A stretch of DNA of 42,085 nucleotides, from positions 1 to 42,085 of the forward strand of contig CASEYY010000044.1 of assembly GCA_949292335.1 (NCBI GenBank), read 5' to 3'. Below, one piece after another: positions 1 through 8,015 of the stretch. Positions within the stretch are counted from its first letter, which is position 1, and each line of letters opens with the position of its first letter. The stretch comes from an uncultured Pseudomonadota bacterium. GTDB taxonomy: Bacteria; Pseudomonadota; Alphaproteobacteria; RF32; CAG-239. The position numbers were made by a program, and so were the translations under genes. The notes under the pieces were generated by a model. That model had not been told where the DNA came from, made no database searches, and saw only the letters and a program-made list of their open reading frames with translations.

Positions 1-1
1 A

Positions 2-148
2 TTAGAAACCGGTTCCGATAACTTGGTATTGGCCGATATGAACGAAGAGTCGGCAAACTACTTGGCTTTGCAGACCAGACAGCAGTTGGCTATTAATTCG
101 TTGTCTTTGGCTTCGCAATCAGCCCAGTCAGTATTGAGCTTGTTCTAA
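2..148 (+). CDS. Flagellin, C-terminal end (partial)
   Basis: The window opens inside this gene. The 48 visible residues end in a typical flagellin D0 helix: an acidic start (ADMNEESAN), then LALQTRQQLAINSLSLAS, and a terminal SVLSLF that matches the alphaproteobacterial flagellin ending (SILSLF-like). This helix packs the filament core and carries the export and polymerisation surface. A strong intrinsic terminator follows 28 bp after the stop, so this is the last gene of its transcript. The N-terminal part lies outside the window, so flagellin type and copy number cannot be judged. Confidence 0.85.
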   Translation, partial: LETGSDNLVLADMNEESANYLALQTRQQLAINSLSLASQSAQSVLSLF

Positions 149-175
149 TAACAATCTTATACTTGAGAATATATG

Positions 176-206
176 CGGGAGTGGATTTTCACTCCCGTTT
201 TTTATT
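176..206 (+). terminator. Rho-independent terminator of the flagellin gene
   Basis: An 8-bp perfect stem (CGGGAGTG / CACTCCCG) with a 6-nt loop is followed at once by a run of T. It lies just after the flagellin stop. Confidence 0.9.
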
Positions 207-233
207 TAAAAATTAACTTTATTAAATTATAAT
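205..233 (+). promoter_or_regulatory. Possible sigma-70 promoter of the Sel1-repeat gene
   Basis: A perfect -10 (TATAAT, 228-233) lies 38 bp before the start codon. The only -35 at 17-bp spacing is the weak TTTAAA at 205-210. The region is AT-rich, so this could be chance. Confidence 0.3.
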
Positions 234-271
234 CACAAACTAATCTAAGAATACATAAACGGAGCAAGGTA

Positions 272-1348
272 ATGCAAACAGCAAAAATCATCTCGTTGAT
301 ATCGGCCGTCAGTATAATATCTCTTAGCGTTCAAGCAGGAGAAGAGGGTGTTGTTTCGCTATTTGAAGATAGCGGCATAACAGCGGCAAGCGAAGCTTCA
401 GACGCTACTTCACCGGAAAGCGACGGGTTGTTTTCATTCTTAAAATTTAGCCTTCCCGACAAAGACATTCCCTCATCAAGTGATAAAGATTTACCTTCAA
501 ATGTTCAAGATACCATAAAGTTGGCTGATCGCGGCGATGTTAAAGCCCAGTTGTTTTTGGGATATTCGTATCTTTATGGCGAAAATGGTCTTAAAGTAGA
601 TTATGAAAAAGCTTTTGATTATTACGGTAAAGCGGCATTGCAAAACGATCCTGCCGGTCTTAATAACTTAGGAAGTTTATATTATAACGGTATCGGAGTT
701 AAGAGAAATACCGCCAAAGCACTGGTTTTGTTTTCCAAAGCAGCAGATTTAGGAAATTCGGAAGCAGCGGTAAATGCCGGATTTATATTGATAAGCGGCA
801 ACGGCGTAAAGCAAGATAAAGAAAAGGCTATACAATATTTTGAAAATGCCTCATCAACCGATAATCCGACCGCCAAATTTATGACCGGTTACGCTTATTA
901 TACCGGCAAATTGCGTCCGCAAAATTATGTAAAAGCGGCCCCGTTAATCAAGGTGGCGGCCGATGCCGGAATAGAAGAAGCCCAAGTTGTTATGGCCGAT
1001 ATTTATATAAACGGTCGAGGTTTTCCGCAAAACTACAACAACGGGGTGAAATACCTGCAAGAAGCGGTAAACCAAGGCAACACCGACGCCATGATGAAGT
1101 TGGCAGACATACTATATGCCGGAGACAAATACAATAAGGACATAGAATATGCCCATGTTTTATACAACTTATCTGCGGTTAGAGGAGTAAGAGAAGCTCC
1201 GGCCAAGCGGCAAATGGTTGAATCAAAAATGAAGATTAACGACATTTTGCAAGCCCAGCTACGAGCCGAGAACTATCAGAGCAAGCCCTCAAAGTTGACC
1301 CAATACATCAGGCAAACTTTTGGCGAAGATATTCGGAGCTTTTTTTAA
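272..1348 (+). CDS. Secreted Sel1-like repeat protein
   Basis: This 358-residue protein has a signal peptide (about residues 1-22, hydrophobic core IISLISAVSIISLSVQA, AxA-type end) and so is probably periplasmic. From about residue 80 to 320 it is built of Sel1-like tetratricopeptide repeats of about 36 residues. The repeated pattern is A...LG..Y..G.GV..D..KA..YY.KAA, for example LNNLGSLYYNGIGVKRNTAKA. Sel1 repeats form helical solenoids that bind other proteins, and in alphaproteobacteria such proteins often act in envelope signalling or development. The actual partner cannot be inferred here. The gene has its own SD-like GGAGCAAGG before ATG. It converges on accC with only 3 bp between the stops and no visible terminator between them. 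Confidence 0.8.
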   Translation: MQTAKIISLISAVSIISLSVQAGEEGVVSLFEDSGITAASEASDATSPESDGLFSFLKFSLPDKDIPSSSDKDLPSNVQDTIKLADRGDVKAQLFLGYSYLYGENGLKVDYEKAFDYYGKAALQNDPAGLNNLGSLYYNGIGVKRNTAKALVLFSKAADLGNSEAAVNAGFILISGNGVKQDKEKAIQYFENASSTDNPTAKFMTGYAYYTGKLRPQNYVKAAPLIKVAADAGIEEAQVVMADIYINGRGFPQNYNNGVKYLQEAVNQGNTDAMMKLADILYAGDKYNKDIEYAHVLYNLSAVRGVREAPAKRQMVESKMKINDILQAQLRAENYQSKPSKLTQYIRQTFGEDIRSFF

Positions 1349-1351
1349 GCT

Positions 1352-2692
1352 TTAATCCTTGTTTTCGAGCAAATGTTCCAACCAGTGAATATTATACAAT
1401 CCGTCGATATATTCGGGATTGGTGATTATTTTCTGGTGTAAAGGAATGGTGGTTTTGATACCGTCAATGACAAATTCTTCCAAAGCGCGGTGCAAACGCA
1501 TTAAGGCCGCATTTCTGGTTTTGCCGCTAACGATAAGTTTGGCAATCATACTGTCATAAAACGGCGGGATTTTATATCCGGAATAAATTTCGGAATCGAC
1601 TCTGACACCCAGTCCGCCCGGAGCGTGCCATTCGGTAATTTTTCCGGGGTTCGGAGCAAAGGTTTCGGGGTCTTCGGCATTAATTCGACATTCTATGGCA
1701 TGTCCCGAGAAAGTAATATCTTTTTGGGTGTAGCCGAGCTGAGCACCGGCGGCCACACGGAGCTGTTCTCTGACGATATCAATTCCGGTTAAAGCTTCGG
1801 TAATCGGGTGTTCCACTTGCAATCTGGTATTCATTTCCAAAAAATAGAATTTGCCGTCTTCATACAGAAATTCCAGAGTTCCGGCGTTGGAGTAACCGAT
1901 TTTTTCCATTGCCGAACGGGCAATTTCGCCGATTTCGTCTCTTTGTTGTTGATTTAGAGCCGGAGAAGGAGTTTCCTCAATTACTTTTTGATTTTTGCGT
2001 TGGATTGAGCAATCTCTTTCGCCCAAATGGACGACATTTCCGTAATTATCGGCCAGCACTTGAATTTCGATATGGTGAGGTTTTTGCAAGTATTTTTCCA
2101 AATATACTTCATCGCTTGTAAAAGAAGCTTTAGCCTCGGCCCGAGCCATGGTATAAGCGGTTTCGATTTCTTCATCGTTAAAGGCCACTTTCATACCTTT
2201 ACCGCCGCCGCCGGCTTTTGCCTTAATGATTATTGGGTATCCGATTTTATTGGCCCACTGTTTTGCGGTTTCCACATCGGGCAAAGCCGGAGAGCCGGGG
2301 ATTATCGGTAATCCCGAAGCTATTGCGGTCTCGCGAGCTTTTAGCTTATCTCCCATGGTTCTGATTTGCTCGGGTTTCGGACCGATAAATGTAATTCCGT
2401 GTTCCTCAACCATTTCGGCAAAATCGGCATTTTCGGAGAGGAATCCGTACCCGGGGTGGATAGCGTCGGCACCGGTGATGATGGCAGCCGAGATTATTGC
2501 CGATTTGTTAAGATAAGACTCGGTTGATTTAGCCGGACCGATACATACGGCTTCATCGGCCAACCTGACATGCATGGCATTGGCGTCGACATCGGAATGA
2601 ACGGCCACGGTTTTAATTCCCATTTCTCTGCAGGCACGATGGATACGCAAAGCAACTTCGCCGCGGTTAGCAATCAGAACTTTTTCAAACAT
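1352..2692 (-). CDS. accC: Acetyl-CoA carboxylase, biotin carboxylase subunit
   Basis: This enzyme carboxylates the biotin on AccB using ATP and bicarbonate, the first half-reaction of fatty-acid synthesis. At 446 residues it has the usual family length. Visible motifs are the N-terminal ANRGEVALRI, the glycine-rich ATP loop GGGGKGMK (about residue 161), the HLGERDCSIQRKNQKVIEE active-site stretch, and EMNTRLQVEHPITE (about residue 289) with its metal-binding and catalytic Glu and Arg residues. It lies 12 bp behind accB on the same strand, with an AGAGGTC SD before the ATG. This is the standard bacterial accBC operon. Confidence 0.97.
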   Translation of the reverse strand: MFEKVLIANRGEVALRIHRACREMGIKTVAVHSDVDANAMHVRLADEAVCIGPAKSTESYLNKSAIISAAIITGADAIHPGYGFLSENADFAEMVEEHGITFIGPKPEQIRTMGDKLKARETAIASGLPIIPGSPALPDVETAKQWANKIGYPIIIKAKAGGGGKGMKVAFNDEEIETAYTMARAEAKASFTSDEVYLEKYLQKPHHIEIQVLADNYGNVVHLGERDCSIQRKNQKVIEETPSPALNQQQRDEIGEIARSAMEKIGYSNAGTLEFLYEDGKFYFLEMNTRLQVEHPITEALTGIDIVREQLRVAAGAQLGYTQKDITFSGHAIECRINAEDPETFAPNPGKITEWHAPGGLGVRVDSEIYSGYKIPPFYDSMIAKLIVSGKTRNAALMRLHRALEEFVIDGIKTTIPLHQKIITNPEYIDGLYNIHWLEHLLENKD

Positions 2693-2704
2693 TAAAGACC
2701 TCTT

Positions 2705-3181
2705 TTATTCAATAACCATGATAGATTCGCCGTATTCTACCGGATCGCCGGATTCAAGCAAAATTTTGGTAACCGTACCGGAGCGGTGAGCTTTAACCGG
2801 ATTAAAAGTTTTCATAGCCTCAATAAGGCAGACGATATCACCTTCTTTAACACTGTCTCCGACATTAACATAATCAGGCTTGGTGGGGTCGGGAGAGAGA
2901 TAGACCACGCCGACGATAGGCGATTTAACGCTACCGGGGTTTTTGGCATAATCATCGATGGCAAATTCGTCGTTTTTTGTAGTAGCTTCGGCGGCAACCT
3001 GAGCTGGAGCGGCGACGGGAGCTTGTACATAAGGATGAACCGCCGGTATGGGAGCGGCACAGAGGGCTCCTTTTATTTTGATGCGGCAATTTTCGTCTTC
3101 ATATTCGATTTCGCTCAAAGAATTTTTGTTCAAGACATCGGCGAGTTTGCCGATAATTTTAGTATCAATTTGATTTGTCAT
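2705..3181 (-). CDS. accB: Biotin carboxyl carrier protein of acetyl-CoA carboxylase
   Basis: AccB carries the biotin that AccC carboxylates and AccA/D discharges. The C-terminal biotinyl domain has the EAMKTFNP motif, whose Lys is the biotinylation site, inside the usual VGDSVKEGDIVCLIEAMK context. A flexible Ala/Pro-rich linker (about residues 45-75) separates it from an N-terminal segment. I chose the ATG at 3181 because the product then begins MTNQIDTKIIGKLADVL, like other AccB proteins; an in-frame upstream start (3208) would add nine residues. The promoter should lie in 3182-3320, a region shared divergently with fliK. Confidence 0.95.
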   Translation of the reverse strand: MTNQIDTKIIGKLADVLNKNSLSEIEYEDENCRIKIKGALCAAPIPAVHPYVQAPVAAPAQVAAEATTKNDEFAIDDYAKNPGSVKSPIVGVVYLSPDPTKPDYVNVGDSVKEGDIVCLIEAMKTFNPVKAHRSGTVTKILLESGDPVEYGESIMVIE

Positions 3182-3322
3182 AGTTTTCTCACTTGCGGTT
3201 GCAAACATAAATTCTTAATTCTTTTCCGAGGATAGCATTTTATCCGTTAAATACAACAAAAATGATGAATAATGTAATTTATCGGGACAAAACACTAATA
3301 TTTTTAATGTAATTTATGTTTT

Positions 3323-3338
3323 TGGCACGCATTTTGCA
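3323..3338 (+). promoter_or_regulatory. Sigma-54 (-24/-12) promoter of the fliK-flgD-flgE operon
   Basis: TGGCACG-N4-TTGCA is a near-perfect RpoN promoter. The invariant GG (3324-3325) and GC (3336-3337) are separated by 10 bp. It lies 43 bp before the fliK ATG. In Caulobacter, hook operons are RpoN-dependent and activated by FlbD, whose gene is 8.5 kb downstream here. Confidence 0.9.
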
Positions 3339-3380
3339 TATATCAATGCAGATTTAACTTTGCGACCAAAGGATTGCATT

Positions 3381-4904
3381 ATGGAAATACAAGATAAAAA
3401 CAGCTTATTACAACAACTGATGTCGGTAAGATTTAATACCGCTGCCGTAGTTGACGGTCTTGATAACGGTTTTGCCGATATGCTGAAACCCGATATTTCG
3501 GCTTCGCAAAAGCCGGCCGATAAGTCAGAGCTGTCTTTTAGGAGGGAAGATTTTTCCAAACCGGAAGTCAAGGTTAAAGAAAAAGAAGATTTTTCGGTAA
3601 AAAATGAAAATAAAAAGGTAGAAAAAGAACCGGTTTCCGACAAAAAAGAAGAGCCGGTGAAAACCAAAGACAAAAAAGTTAAGGATAATATAAAAGAAGA
3701 CAAAGTGCCGCAGGAAAATACGGCTCCGGCAGACAAGCAGGAACAGCCGCAGCAAGTTGAAGCAGAAGATACTGTTACCGCAACCGAGGTCGAAGATAAT
3801 CAGGTTGTGGCAGAAGAAATGCCGTCGCAAGAAGCAGCCCCGATTGCAGTAGCGGCATCGGCTGTCCAAGAGGGTGATTTGCAACAAATTTTTGCCGGAA
3901 TGGTTAATGTCAGGTCCGAAGTTGTTGCCGATGATGTTGTCGCCGCGGTTGTTGATGATTTGCCGCAACAAAATATCAAAATGGCGGACACGGCGGAAGT
4001 GGCTGCCGATATAGAGTTGCCGCAAACTCAAGAAGAGTTACTGATCGCCGAACAGGCTCAATATATTGATAAAAAGATTGGCTCTTCTGATAAGCTTAAA
4101 ATCGAAGTTTCGGTTGCGGAGGAAAAAATTGCCGCTCCGATAGAAAAAGATGTGTTGCAAAATCGTTTTGCCATAGATTCATTGTTTCAAGAAGTAGACA
4201 CGGTCGCCGATATGCCGGAAGCAGATATTGAGCTTGCTCCCGAGACTTCGCTCAAAAGCAATGTTGAGATTAAACCTCAACAAGAGCAAATCGTAAATCC
4301 GCAGGCTTTTAGAAATTTTGTGTCGGCAGAAACGGCCGTTGCCAAAGACAATGTCTCAACACCGATTAACGGCAATACTTTAGCTGTTTCGGGCAAGGAG
4401 ATTGTTTTTGAAACTTCCAACATTCAAAGGAACGAAAATTTTGCCAGATTGAATGAAACAACACAACGCGACGGTTTTAAGGGTGTGGCTAAAGAAGTTG
4501 TGGAGCAGATAAAGGTAAATATTACCAAGTCGGCAATTAAGGGCGTTGATACCATTGATATTCAGCTCAAACCCGAAGATTTGGGCAAAATACAAATCAA
4601 AATGCACATTGCCAAAGACGGCAAGCTTCATGCCGATATTATTTCCAGCCGTCCCGAAACCATGGATATGTTGCAAAAGGATGTTTCCGGTCTGGAAAGA
4701 GCTTTTCAGGACGCCGGATATGACACCGACAGCAGGAGCTTTAATTTTAGTTTCCAGAAAGAAAACCAAGCCGGAGGAGAGCAGAAAGATGATTCCGGTC
4801 TGTTGAAATATATCGGTGAAAGCCTAGAGCAGGAAGCCGAAACTCTTGCCGGTAACGATAACCTTGTATATGACCCGTCGCGTGGTCTTAATATCAGGGT
4901 TTAG
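3381..4904 (+). CDS. fliK: Flagellar hook-length control protein FliK
   Basis: FliK is the exported ruler that sets hook length and switches the export gate to filament substrates. The first 350 or so residues are low-complexity (Lys/Glu, then Ala/Val/Glu-rich), as expected for the extended ruler part. The C-terminal hook domain (about residues 385-480) is recognisable from DTIDIQLKPEDLGKIQIKM followed by a helix with LQKDVSGLERAFQDAGYD. The ATG at 3381 has AAAGGA seven bases upstream, so it is preferred over an in-frame TTG 21 bp earlier. It is the first gene behind the sigma-54 promoter, and flgD follows after 19 bp. Confidence 0.92.
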   Translation: MEIQDKNSLLQQLMSVRFNTAAVVDGLDNGFADMLKPDISASQKPADKSELSFRREDFSKPEVKVKEKEDFSVKNENKKVEKEPVSDKKEEPVKTKDKKVKDNIKEDKVPQENTAPADKQEQPQQVEAEDTVTATEVEDNQVVAEEMPSQEAAPIAVAASAVQEGDLQQIFAGMVNVRSEVVADDVVAAVVDDLPQQNIKMADTAEVAADIELPQTQEELLIAEQAQYIDKKIGSSDKLKIEVSVAEEKIAAPIEKDVLQNRFAIDSLFQEVDTVADMPEADIELAPETSLKSNVEIKPQQEQIVNPQAFRNFVSAETAVAKDNVSTPINGNTLAVSGKEIVFETSNIQRNENFARLNETTQRDGFKGVAKEVVEQIKVNITKSAIKGVDTIDIQLKPEDLGKIQIKMHIAKDGKLHADIISSRPETMDMLQKDVSGLERAFQDAGYDTDSRSFNFSFQKENQAGGEQKDDSGLLKYIGESLEQEAETLAGNDNLVYDPSRGLNIRV

Positions 4905-4923
4905 TAAATAAGGAGGACAAGCT

Positions 4924-5688
4924 ATGACAGATTTAAGTTCAATCATAAGCTCGGTTAACACAAGTTCAACCACCCAAAGTTCCAGCCAAACTTTATCGGC
5001 TGATATGAACACTTTTTTGACCATGTTAACCACTCAGTTGCAATATCAAGATCCCTTAGATCCGATGGATGCTTCGGAATATACCAGTCAGTTGGTTCAG
5101 TATTCCAATGTGGAACAAGCCATTCAAACCAATAAGAAACTGGATAATCTTTTGAATTTATCAATATACAACCTTGGGGTGCAGGCCGCCTCGTATGTCG
5201 GTAAAACCGTGCAGGCATTGGGAGATATGATGCCGTTGGACGGTGGTGTCGGTAAGGCAACTTATACATTGAGCAAGAATGTACAGGAATGCACGATAAC
5301 GGTTAAAAATAGCGACGGTAAAGTCGTCTACACCCAAAAAGGAGAGACCTCGGCCGGAGCCCATGATTTTGTATGGGATGGTAAGAATTCTGCCGGCGAG
5401 CAAATGCCTGACGGGGTTTATCAGATTGTTGTAGATACCAAAGTAAATTCCGGAGAAACGGCAGCCAGTGTCACCACGACCATATTTGGCAGGGTTACCG
5501 GTGTTGCCAGTGATGAGAGCGGTATTTATGTAGGTTTGGCAGATTCCGTGACCGCAACTTTAGATTATATCCTGACCATCAGAGATGAGAATTACTGGAA
5601 TAATCTGATTGACAGTATCAAGAAAGAAGACGGCGGAAGCTCTGGAGAAACGGAAACTCCGGAAGAAGTATTATCACAATTAGTTTAA
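4924..5688 (+). CDS. flgD: Flagellar hook-cap (scaffold) protein FlgD
   Basis: FlgD caps the growing hook and guides FlgE assembly. The 254-residue protein has the conserved N-terminal block (FLTMLTTQLQYQDPLDPMD, then TSQLVQYSNVEQ), a central Ig-like/FlgD domain with GAHDFVWDGKNSAGEQMPDG and VYQIVV, and a C-terminal acidic tail. A strong SD (AAGGAGG) precedes the ATG. It sits between fliK and flgE, the usual order of hook genes. Confidence 0.95.
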   Translation: MTDLSSIISSVNTSSTTQSSSQTLSADMNTFLTMLTTQLQYQDPLDPMDASEYTSQLVQYSNVEQAIQTNKKLDNLLNLSIYNLGVQAASYVGKTVQALGDMMPLDGGVGKATYTLSKNVQECTITVKNSDGKVVYTQKGETSAGAHDFVWDGKNSAGEQMPDGVYQIVVDTKVNSGETAASVTTTIFGRVTGVASDESGIYVGLADSVTATLDYILTIRDENYWNNLIDSIKKEDGGSSGETETPEEVLSQLV

Positions 5689-5713
5689 ATAAAAAAGTTT
5701 TAGGAGAAGAACA

Positions 5714-7828
5714 ATGAGTGTTTTAGGAGCATTACAAGCCGGTATTTCGGGGCTCAGTGCACAGTCCAGTGCAATGGGTGCGGTGGCAGATAATATCGCC
5801 AACATGAATACAATCGGCTATAAAAATAACAATGTATCGTTTTCAACCCTGGTAACCAAACAGGTGTCGTCCAATAAATATTCTTCTGGCGGTGTGCAGC
5901 CGCATGCCACTCAGAGTATTGACGCCCAAGGTTTGCTGTCGTCGGTATCATCAACCACTTCTTTGGCAATATCCGGCAGCGGTTACTTTGTTGTCAACTC
6001 GGCATATGACGGTAGCGGCACTTGGGCCTATACTCGTGCCGGCGATTTCACGGTTGACGAAACCGGATACCTAAAAAATACCGGCGGTTACTATGTTCAG
6101 GGCTGGTCGCTGATGCCTTGGGACGGTACTGCGGAGGCCACAACCGTCAATATTAACGGCATTATTTACATGAAAGCATATAAAAATGCCAATGGTGAAA
6201 CGGTCTATCTCAACGACAATATTGTTGATGCCAACAATATGCAAGGCATCAATTTATCAAATATCGGCGGTACAGCAACGCCAACCACTCAAATTGCATT
6301 TGGTGCCAACTTGCCATCAGGGTCGTCAATCGGGGATACGCATTCGGTTTCGACATTGATTTACGACAGCTTGGGTAATGCTAGCAACATCAGTCTCAAT
6401 TACACCAAGACGGCAGCCAATGCTTGGGGTGTATCAACCACTATTCCCTCGGGAGCTGCGGCAATCAATCTTTATACCAACGAAGGCTTGGTATATTCAT
6501 CCATTGCCCAGATGGAATTTACCGAAGTTCCGTCTGTTGGATCAACCATTTCGATTAACGGCGTTACATTTGAATTTACCGATGGCAATGAAGCCACTGG
6601 CGGAAATGTTGCAGTTGATATGTCAACAGCCAACTCGGTTACCGACGTCTTGAATACGTTTTTAACCGCTATCACCAACAATATTCGTGATGCCGGACGT
6701 TTTAGCGTCGAAGGCAACTTGATAAAAGTTCAGCAATCGGTAACCGGCGATGCTCTGAATTTTGACTGCAGCGGAACATTAGCTTGTGTTCAATCATCGG
6801 CCAACATTGATCAGTCATCCGGTTTGCCGAGCGGCACATTTACCTTGCAGGCGATAGATAACACTATTAAAAACTGTGCCTATATTGATTTTACGACCAT
6901 CAATGAAAATGAAACCATAACCATTAACAGAATTAATTTTGTTTTTGGTACAGGAACCAATACTGATGATACTTTCTATGTCGGCTATACCGGAGATGTG
7001 GTTCAGGATGTTAAAAATTTGGTCAGCACAATGCAAAGTTCAGGTGTTGCAGAGCCGGAAAGGTTTGTTGCCAGCGGCAAGACTTTGCAGATTATCCCGT
7101 CATCAACCGGAGAAAACATAGTTGTAGACAATAATGTTGCCGGCAGTACCGGAACATATATTAGTGGAGGTTTAGTGAATAATTTGACCGATACAACACC
7201 TGTTACCAATCAATTTGACTATGATGGCGTAGATCAATTGGGAGCTCAAATTCCGGCAGTCATGTTTAATTCTGACGGAACCCCAAAAACCATAAATGTT
7301 GAGGAAATGGAAATATATTGGGCCAACGGTGCACAAGATATGACCGGCAACACCAAATTGGGCGACGGCACAAGAATTTCGATTAATATGGGCAGTGCCA
7401 ATGTTTCCTCAGGTTTAACCTGCTTGTCCGGAAGCTTTACCACCAGTTACATAAACCAGGACGGTGCCACTTTCGGTAGCTATTCCGGTGTTACTGTAAG
7501 TGAAGACGGTGTTGTAACCGCAGTATTCTCAAACGGTGAAACCAAGCCGATATCAATTATTCCTTTGGCAATGTTCACCAATGCCAACGGAATGGAAGCA
7601 TTGAATAACAATGTTTGGATTGCCACCACCGAATCAGGTAATCCGCTGTTGACCAGAGCCACCACCGGGGGAGCCGGAGAGATAGCCTCAAGCTCACTTG
7701 AAAGCTCAACGGTAGATTTGGCTACTGAGTTTTCCAATATGATTGTAGTCCAAAGGGCATATTCTGCGGCCGGTAAGATTATTACCACCTCAGATGAGAT
7801 GCTCCAAGAGCTTACCAATCTTATATAA
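5714..7828 (+). CDS. flgE: Flagellar hook protein FlgE with enlarged variable region
   Basis: FlgE polymerises into the hook. Both ends are typical. Residues 1-50 hold the rod/hook signature (ALQAGISGLSAQSSAMG, then DNIANMNTIGYKN). The last 45 residues give the D0 helix with SSLESSTVDLATEFSNMI and VVQRAYSAAGKIITT. At 704 residues it is far longer than the enteric protein (about 400). The extra length lies in the surface-exposed middle and includes two diverged copies of one module at about residues 267-352 and 389-473. Each copy runs from a TISING/TITINR beta pair through a VTDVLNTF/VQDVKNLV helix to RFSVEGNLIKVQQS/RFVASGKTLQIIPS. It is the last gene of the sigma-54 operon; SD is AGGAGAA. Confidence 0.95.
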   Translation: MSVLGALQAGISGLSAQSSAMGAVADNIANMNTIGYKNNNVSFSTLVTKQVSSNKYSSGGVQPHATQSIDAQGLLSSVSSTTSLAISGSGYFVVNSAYDGSGTWAYTRAGDFTVDETGYLKNTGGYYVQGWSLMPWDGTAEATTVNINGIIYMKAYKNANGETVYLNDNIVDANNMQGINLSNIGGTATPTTQIAFGANLPSGSSIGDTHSVSTLIYDSLGNASNISLNYTKTAANAWGVSTTIPSGAAAINLYTNEGLVYSSIAQMEFTEVPSVGSTISINGVTFEFTDGNEATGGNVAVDMSTANSVTDVLNTFLTAITNNIRDAGRFSVEGNLIKVQQSVTGDALNFDCSGTLACVQSSANIDQSSGLPSGTFTLQAIDNTIKNCAYIDFTTINENETITINRINFVFGTGTNTDDTFYVGYTGDVVQDVKNLVSTMQSSGVAEPERFVASGKTLQIIPSSTGENIVVDNNVAGSTGTYISGGLVNNLTDTTPVTNQFDYDGVDQLGAQIPAVMFNSDGTPKTINVEEMEIYWANGAQDMTGNTKLGDGTRISINMGSANVSSGLTCLSGSFTTSYINQDGATFGSYSGVTVSEDGVVTAVFSNGETKPISIIPLAMFTNANGMEALNNNVWIATTESGNPLLTRATTGGAGEIASSSLESSTVDLATEFSNMIVVQRAYSAAGKIITTSDEMLQELTNLI

Positions 7829-7854
7829 AACCAAAAACATCCTAAAACTTGAAA

Positions 7855-7883
7855 ATAAGGGGTCTTGGGCCCCTTATTTTTTT
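7855..7883 (+). terminator. Terminator of the hook operon
   Basis: Stem ATAAGGGG / CCCCTTAT (8 bp), 7-nt loop, then seven T. It lies 26 bp after the flgE stop and separates the hook operon from the fliF operon. Confidence 0.9.
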
Positions 7884-7954
7884 GGGCTGTTAATATCTTA
7901 AATAAATAGTTAACTAAACGGGAATTTTAAGTTAAGGATAAATAAAGGGGAAAG

Positions 7955-7979
7955 ATTCGCAAAGGTTTACCGTGCGAAT
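7955..7979 (+). repeat. Inverted repeat in the fliF leader
   Basis: ATTCGCA (7955-7961) and TGCGAAT (7973-7979) form a perfect 7-bp inverted repeat, extendable by a G-T pair, around an 11-nt loop. There is no T-run, so it is not a terminator. It lies 36 bp before the fliF ATG and may be a 5'-UTR hairpin or an operator. The 65 bp upstream (7890-7935) contain five TTAA half-sites, but none shows the exact TTAA-N7-TTAA CtrA spacing. Confidence 0.5.
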
Positions 7980-8015
7980 TAGATTGTTTATATATATAAA
8001 TAGATTGGGGAATCT

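Noticed and set aside
3182..3208. Upstream start for accB adding nine residues
   Set aside because: The family begins close to the ATG at 3181, and the extra residues match nothing expected.
7890..7935. CtrA boxes before fliF
   Set aside because: No TTAA pair has the required 7-base spacing, and TTAA is frequent in AT-rich intergenic DNA.
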